The notes beneath the pieces are model-generated. The model ran no database searches and had not been told where the DNA came from. It saw only the letters and a program-made list of their open reading frames with translations. From positions 248,001 to 312,000 of the forward strand of contig JANQNX010000013.1 of assembly GCA_028279365.1 (NCBI GenBank): DNA of 64,000 nt. Reading direction: 5' to 3'. A program made the position numbers and the translations under genes. Numbering within the stretch: the stretch's first letter is position 1; every line of letters begins with the position of its first letter. The DNA is from Gammaproteobacteria bacterium. Its GTDB lineage: Bacteria; Pseudomonadota; Gammaproteobacteria; Eutrophobiales; Eutrophobiaceae. Positions 59,150-64,000 of this stretch are shown here, one piece after another.

Positions 59150-60106
59150 ATGCGCATGAACATACTTGCGCTAGATATTGGTGGTACCTCCAGTCGTTTT
59201 GGACATTGCGTAACTAAAGATGCCGGGGGTTATGAGATTGTTAATATGATGATGTTAGAAACACAGCGCCAGGATGTTCAGAGCTTTCAGGATTTACTCA
59301 GTTGCTTTGAGTCTGAGAAGCCCTCACCTTTTCTTGATGTTGATGACTATGACCTCATCGCGATTGCCATCGCCGGGCCGGTTATCGAACAGCGCGCTTA
59401 TCCACCAAATATTAAATGGAATATAGATCTGCGAGACTACAACTTCTGCAAGGTAAGCATGATCAATGATTTTGTTGCACAAGCCCACGCGCTTTATATG
59501 GATAAGCCTTCGTCGTTGACTAACTTGAGAGTACCAAAAAGTAACAATATCTCTGCGGATAACAAACTCAGTGCAGTGCTTGGACCGGGAACCGGCTTCG
59601 GTAACTGCACTGTGCTCGATAACGGCACTATACAAAAATTTATTCCATCTGAATTCGGTCAAACGAATTTTCCCTTTCTGGTTACGGAATTTGATCTGGC
59701 CGATGACATGCGACAGGCGATCAACGTGTCCTATTTGACTTACGATCATATTCTAAGTGGAACCGGCTTAAGTTTTATACATGCTTACTTCAGTCAAGAA
59801 CAGTTGGAACCGGCCGCTATTTTTGAACAGGAATGCGAACAAACATTACATCAGTTCGCAGTTTTTCTGGGACGCGCGTGCCGAAATTTATGTTTAGCAA
59901 ATTGCATCAATGATCGCCTTATTATCAGCGGCGGGATCATTGCGAAGCACGGTACAAAGATAGTCTCTGATGCTTTTTTTAGGGAATTTGATGATTGCCC
60001 GTCACATAGTGAATTACTCGGGCAAATCCAGATACAGATTAACCATAACGAGTACTGTGGGCTGGAGGGAATTTTGCATTACATCACTACAAAAAATGCG
60101 CAGTAA
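59150..60106 (+). CDS. glk: Glucokinase (Glk family)
   Basis: Phosphorylates glucose with ATP. 318 aa. Phosphate-1 motif ALDIGGTSSRFG at the N terminus; sugar-binding and catalytic INDFVAQAHAL (catalytic Asp near 105); adenosine region AVLGPGTGFGNC and LSGTGLSFIHAY; closing LIISGGIIAKHG. It is transcribed directly after the glycosyltransferase. Confidence 0.88.
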   Translation: MRMNILALDIGGTSSRFGHCVTKDAGGYEIVNMMMLETQRQDVQSFQDLLSCFESEKPSPFLDVDDYDLIAIAIAGPVIEQRAYPPNIKWNIDLRDYNFCKVSMINDFVAQAHALYMDKPSSLTNLRVPKSNNISADNKLSAVLGPGTGFGNCTVLDNGTIQKFIPSEFGQTNFPFLVTEFDLADDMRQAINVSYLTYDHILSGTGLSFIHAYFSQEQLEPAAIFEQECEQTLHQFAVFLGRACRNLCLANCINDRLIISGGIIAKHGTKIVSDAFFREFDDCPSHSELLGQIQIQINHNEYCGLEGILHYITTKNAQ

Positions 60107-60214
60107 TCTGAGCAATATTGTCTGTAAATATAGACACATACGCAAACTTGCTGCATTGCACAAATATTCGTATAATACGCGAAAAATTAATGACTTAAGT
60201 CAACTGAGGTTAAC

Positions 60215-61978
60215 ATGTATTTAGATGACATGAATGAAATGGTAGATCAGGTTACTGATTCCAGTCGCACCATGACAAAAGATTTCATTGAATCCGGACT
60301 GGATGCCATGCATCAGGCCAACCCGTTTATTTTCAATGCGCCACTTTTGGACAATTGGAAAAACATCCTGGAAAAAAATTCAGATTATATAAACGAACAA
60401 TATGACATTATTAACAATCTCTTTCGTTTATTTCATTACACCACGTTTCGTAGTCTAGGTTTTGATGCTGAGCCGGTAATTTCACCGGATAAATCCGATA
60501 GACGTTTCTTCGATGAAAGCTGGAACGAATATGCAGCGTTCGATCACATCAAACAATTTTATTTATTGGTATCAAAGTTCATTCATAACTCCAGTCTGGA
60601 AAACTTCCAACTTGATGAGAAAACCATTCATAAAATCGATTTTTATACCAATCAATGGCTGGATGCGATGTCTCCGTCCAACTTTGCTGCAACCAACCCA
60701 ACCGTATTAAAAGAAACGGTCGATAAAAAAGGCGAAAATCTTATCCAGGGTGCTAAAGCACTGATTGAAGATTTTTCTCGCGGCAAAGGCCAGAAATTAT
60801 TGACTCGCATGACCGACTTCGAATCATTTGAAGTTGGCGAAAATATCGCGACAACGGCAGGCAAGGTCATTTACCAAAACGAGTTAATGCAACTGATTCA
60901 GTATGCACCGACTACCAAGACCGTTTACGAAACGCCATTGCTGATCGTACCACCGTGGATCAACAAGTTTTATATCCTGGATCTGCGTAAGGAGAACAGC
61001 TTTATCCAATGGGCTGTCGATCAAGGCTATACCGTGTTTATTATTTCATGGAAAAACCCGGATAGTTCGTATAAAGACACACAGTTTGAAGATTACATGC
61101 TAAAGGGTGTGTTAACGGCAACTGATCAAATCAAGAAAGAAACCGGTATCAGTGATGTAAATACCATTGGTTATTGTATCGGCGGTACTCTGCTTGCCTC
61201 AACAAATGCTTATCTGGCGAAAAAACGCAAGAAACCTATCAAAACGTCGACCTACTTCACCACCATGGTGGATTTTGAACATCCTGGGGATCTCGGTGTT
61301 TTTATTGATGAAGAACAGTTGAACTCACTTGATGCCAGCATGGAAAAAGACGGCTACCTGGATGGCACGACCATGGCAAGCGTATTTAATATGTTACGTG
61401 CCAATGACCTAATCTGGCCATTCTTTATCAATAATTATCTATTGGGTAAAGAACCGACTGCATTTGATCTACTTTACTGGAACTCGGATTCAACCCGACT
61501 ACCAGCAAAAACGCATAGCTATTATCTGCGTAACTGCTACATGAAGAATCTGTTGCGTGAGCCGGATGCACTGGAGATGGACGGCACGCCACTCGACCTG
61601 GGTAAGATCAAGATACCGACCTATTTCATTTCAACTCGTGATGATCATATTACGCCATGGAAATCGACCTACCAGGGTGCGAAACTGATGTCAGGCCCAA
61701 CGCGTTTTGTATTAGGTGGTTCGGGCCATATTGCCGGTATTATCAACCCGCCTGTGAAAAACAAATACGGCTATTGGACCAACGATGAAATTGATGAAAA
61801 CCCCGATAACTGGTTAGAGAATGCCGAATACACTGAGGGTTCCTGGTGGCCGGACTGGAATAACTGGTTAAAGAAACATTCCGGTAAAAAGATCACGGCC
61901 CGCAAGCCTGGAACTAAGCTAAGACCGCTGGAAGATGCCCCGGGTAGTTATGTAAAACATCGAATCGTTCCTGATTAA
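60215..61978 (+). CDS. phaC: Class I poly(3-hydroxyalkanoate) synthase PhaC
   Basis: Polymerises (R)-3-hydroxyacyl-CoA into storage polyester granules. 587 aa, the class I length. Alpha/beta hydrolase with the synthase lipase box GYCIGG; nucleophile C321, candidate catalytic D477 (TRDDHITPW) and H505 (GSGHIAGI). The N-terminal domain is helical. GAGG lies six bases before the ATG. No phaA, phaB or phasin gene is adjacent. A strong terminator follows. Confidence 0.93.
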   Translation: MYLDDMNEMVDQVTDSSRTMTKDFIESGLDAMHQANPFIFNAPLLDNWKNILEKNSDYINEQYDIINNLFRLFHYTTFRSLGFDAEPVISPDKSDRRFFDESWNEYAAFDHIKQFYLLVSKFIHNSSLENFQLDEKTIHKIDFYTNQWLDAMSPSNFAATNPTVLKETVDKKGENLIQGAKALIEDFSRGKGQKLLTRMTDFESFEVGENIATTAGKVIYQNELMQLIQYAPTTKTVYETPLLIVPPWINKFYILDLRKENSFIQWAVDQGYTVFIISWKNPDSSYKDTQFEDYMLKGVLTATDQIKKETGISDVNTIGYCIGGTLLASTNAYLAKKRKKPIKTSTYFTTMVDFEHPGDLGVFIDEEQLNSLDASMEKDGYLDGTTMASVFNMLRANDLIWPFFINNYLLGKEPTAFDLLYWNSDSTRLPAKTHSYYLRNCYMKNLLREPDALEMDGTPLDLGKIKIPTYFISTRDDHITPWKSTYQGAKLMSGPTRFVLGGSGHIAGIINPPVKNKYGYWTNDEIDENPDNWLENAEYTEGSWWPDWNNWLKKHSGKKITARKPGTKLRPLEDAPGSYVKHRIVPD

Positions 61979-61988
61979 TGCACCTCTG

Positions 61989-62023
61989 CCCTCCCTGTTT
62001 TACCAGGGAGGGGTCTTTGTTTT
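61989..62023 (+). terminator. Intrinsic terminator after phaC
   Basis: CCCTCCCTG (61989-61997), loop of six, CAGGGAGGG (62004-62012), then GTCTTTGTTTT. A nine-pair GC-rich stem with a T-rich tail. Confidence 0.85.
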
Positions 62024-62075
62024 ATCATCAAGCGTTAATAATAATTTCATAAATCTTTTATATAAGGAGAACCTT

Positions 62076-62357
62076 ATGAGCAAAGCATCTGCGCGTCATA
62101 TTCTGGTCGACACTGAATCTGAATGTGAATCGCTTAAACAAAAAATAAACAATGGTGAAGACTTTGCCGAAATAGCCAAAGCCCATTCCACTTGTCCATC
62201 CGGGCGTAAAGGTGGCGATTTAGGTGAATTTGGCCCTGGCCAGATGGTAAAGGAATTTGATGAAGTCGTATTTAGTGGTGAATTAAATACCGTACACGGA
62301 CCGGTTAAAACGCAGTTCGGTTATCACTTACTGGAAATCACCAGCCGCGAAGACTAA
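62076..62357 (+). CDS. ppiC: Parvulin-type peptidyl-prolyl isomerase PpiC
   Basis: 93 aa cytosolic parvulin. It opens SARHILVDTESECESL and continues CPSGRKGGDLGEFGPGQMVKEFDEVVF to QFGYHLLEI, the full PpiC pattern. No signal peptide. Strong AAGGAG ribosome site. The HAD gene follows after 17 bases. Confidence 0.95.
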   Translation: MSKASARHILVDTESECESLKQKINNGEDFAEIAKAHSTCPSGRKGGDLGEFGPGQMVKEFDEVVFSGELNTVHGPVKTQFGYHLLEITSRED

Positions 62358-62374
62358 CAACAGCAGGCAAGCCA

Positions 62375-63052
62375 TTGAAAGAAACACTGATCGTACTGGA
62401 TTTTGATGGCTTGCTTGTTAACTCTTATGCGTTATTAAAAAGCACCTTCGACAAACTCGGGCTGGACATTGGCGAACAACAACGCTTCCAGAACCGACGT
62501 AAGTTTTTAAAGTATATTGGCGGTGGTCGTGAGATCATTGGCAACCTGGTCAATATCTCCATACCGAAAAAATCCTTAATCCGCGAACAATTAACTGACA
62601 CTTACAATAACGAAGGAAAAGTGTTCCCGGAGTTTGTTGAATTCACTAACGAGTTAATTGACGCACCCAATATTCATGTTGGGATTATCAGTCGTAATTT
62701 TACCCATCATCCGGGCAAGACTATTCGGCAGGTGTTAAAAAATAGCAAAATCAATGAATCATCTATTGATTTCGTCATACCTGTCTCGGTCGGCGTAAAA
62801 AAAATGAATGTGCTGGAAGGCATGAAGTCATCAGCATATAAACACTGCCTGTTTGCCGCCGATGAAATTGGAGATTACAAGGCCGCCCATGAAACTGACT
62901 ACGAACATATTTTTATGGCCAGCTATGGGTTTGATACACGAGAACGGCTGATGCACAAAGGTGAAGTGCCTGAGGGTATTATTTTTGACTCACCGAGAAA
63001 ACTGGTCAAACGGATGAATAAAACCTTAATGAAACTGAATCAGTTATTCTAA
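62375..63052 (+). CDS. HAD-superfamily hydrolase
   Basis: 225 aa. HAD motif I LIVLDFDGLLVNS near residues 5-17, motif II-like VGIISRNF, and the acidic motif near LFAADEIGDYKA. TTG start with AGG seven bases upstream. It may be a phosphatase; the substrate is unknown. Follows ppiC closely and is convergent with the sugar-dehydrogenase gene. Confidence 0.8.
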   Translation: MKETLIVLDFDGLLVNSYALLKSTFDKLGLDIGEQQRFQNRRKFLKYIGGGREIIGNLVNISIPKKSLIREQLTDTYNNEGKVFPEFVEFTNELIDAPNIHVGIISRNFTHHPGKTIRQVLKNSKINESSIDFVIPVSVGVKKMNVLEGMKSSAYKHCLFAADEIGDYKAAHETDYEHIFMASYGFDTRERLMHKGEVPEGIIFDSPRKLVKRMNKTLMKLNQLF

Positions 63053-63063
63053 ATCTGTATTGT

Positions 63064-64000
63064 TTAACTTGCCGGCTTTAGTCGGTAAATCGCCCCGTTT
63101 TGTTCGTCAGTAATCACATATATCAAACCATCAGGTCCCTGCTTCACATCGCGAATACGCCCGAGCTTTCCATTCAACAAACGTTCTTCATGCACAACCT
63201 TATTCCCTTTCATCTCTAACCGGGCAAGCTGTCCAAACTTTAACGAACCCACAAAAGCATTACCCTGCCAATCCGAAAATTGTTCGCCGTCATAAAATAG
63301 TAAGCTGGACGTGGCAATCGACGGTACCCAGTAATGTACCGGTTGTTCCATCCCCGCTTTTTCCGTCCCTTCACCGATATCCGTGCCGGTGCCATAATTT
63401 TTGCCATAGGTAATCACCGGCCAGCCATAATTCTTACCAGCTTGCATGAGATTTAACTCATCGCCACCTTGCGGCCCGTGTTCAACCGTCCAGATAGCAC
63501 CACTATCCGGATGCATAGCCATGCCCTGCATATTACGATTACCCCAGGTATAGATTTCCGGTTGTGCGCCTTGTTTATTGATGAATGGATTGTCGGTCGG
63601 GATTGAGCCATCAGCCTTGACGCGAATTAATGAACCCGCATGGTCTGACAAGTCTTGTGCCCGATCCATTTCACCACGATCGCCTAATGAAATGTAGAGA
63701 TCACCCTGCTTATCAAACTGCAAGCGAGAACCAAAATGATAGCCCGATTCATTTTTAAAATTGAGACTGAAGATCACAGTCGCATCTTCAAGCCGATTAT
63801 CCTGCAGCCTGGCTTTTACAACTTCGGTTCCAACTCCATCTTCATTCACACCCGCATAACTAAGATAAATCAACTGATTCGATTCAAAGTTCGGGTCTAA
63901 CGCGATATCAAGTAAACCACCCTGACCAAAGGCACGTAATTTTGGCAAGCCTTTTATCGGTTTTGATACCACACCTTGTTTTACTTTACGCAAATATCCC
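63064..64000 (-). CDS. PQQ-dependent soluble aldose sugar dehydrogenase (Asd/YliI type), N terminus outside window
   Basis: At least 312 residues, reading off the right edge, so the start and any signal peptide are missing. Six-bladed beta-propeller of the GDH-B/Asd family: GGLLDIALDPNFESN, SGYHFGSRLQFDKQGDLYISLGDRG, NRNMQGMAMHP, WTVEHGPQGGDELNLM, NYGWPVITYG. These match the PQQ- and Ca-binding blades. It oxidises aldoses in the periplasm in known members; PQQ biosynthesis genes are not in view. Confidence 0.88.
   Translation of the reverse strand, partial: GYLRKVKQGVVSKPIKGLPKLRAFGQGGLLDIALDPNFESNQLIYLSYAGVNEDGVGTEVVKARLQDNRLEDATVIFSLNFKNESGYHFGSRLQFDKQGDLYISLGDRGEMDRAQDLSDHAGSLIRVKADGSIPTDNPFINKQGAQPEIYTWGNRNMQGMAMHPDSGAIWTVEHGPQGGDELNLMQAGKNYGWPVITYGKNYGTGTDIGEGTEKAGMEQPVHYWVPSIATSSLLFYDGEQFSDWQGNAFVGSLKFGQLARLEMKGNKVVHEERLLNGKLGRIRDVKQGPDGLIYVITDEQNGAIYRLKPAS

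Overview
The window reads as a chromosomal segment of a gammaproteobacterium. The evidence is gene order. It carries the envelope-stress cluster rpoE-rseA-rseB-mucD-grx-lepA-lepB divergent from nadB, the smc-zipA-ligA division/repair cluster, dksA next to gluQ, and a complete System I cytochrome c maturation operon ccmABCDEFGHI. Base composition is moderately AT-rich. No rRNA, tRNA, insertion sequence, prophage or CRISPR array is visible. Genus cannot be fixed from the sequence alone. An aerobic, respiratory, PHA-storing lifestyle is an inference from ccm, MauG and PhaC.

Layout. 1-6000 (minus strand): the sigma-E regulon core, with its anti-sigma factors, periplasmic protease, a glutaredoxin-like protein, EF4 and the start of signal peptidase I. 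6100-8800 (plus): nadB and a diguanylate cyclase. 8820-15362 (minus): ligA, zipA, smc. 15559-18420 (plus): queF, cysZ, a dksA with a very long lysine-rich tail, and gluQ. 18417-20254: a DAHP synthase and a retropepsin-like protease. 20251-25222 (minus): a vitamin B12 operon under a cobalamin riboswitch (btuB, a DUF6580 membrane protein, a DUF71 PP-loop protein, a BtuF-like protein, a PduO-type adenosyltransferase). 25372-32035 (plus): an OFA-type MFS carrier, metH behind a SAH riboswitch, and a cysteine synthase. B12 uptake and adenosylation therefore sit next to the B12-dependent methionine synthase and a cysteine synthase.

32085-35776: a small secreted protein, a possible tiny autonomous transcription unit, a Sel1 lipoprotein, a PilW/PilF-like lipoprotein, a small ORF (34659-34805), a DUF4124 protein and a PilZ protein. 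35878-42740 (plus): ccmA-I, with several translationally coupled starts. 42751-44690 (minus): a histidine kinase and a single-domain response regulator. 45069-48754: ettA, then an atypical protein kinase, a PP2C phosphatase and a Spy-like periplasmic protein. 49171-51827: a DUF2946 protein and a copper-type TonB receptor. 52001-57837: a transmembrane Ser/Thr kinase fused to a SUMF1-like domain, a MauG-type dihaem peroxidase paired with a chemoreceptor, and a FimV-N-domain protein ending in seven 21-residue His/Met repeats. 57977-63052: a GT4 glycosyltransferase, glucokinase, PHA synthase, parvulin and a HAD hydrolase. The window ends inside a PQQ-type soluble sugar dehydrogenase.

The least explained parts are the B12 operon without BtuCD, the His/Met-repeat FimV-like protein next to mauG and mcp, the lysine-tailed DksA, and several short transcription units missed by normal gene calling.
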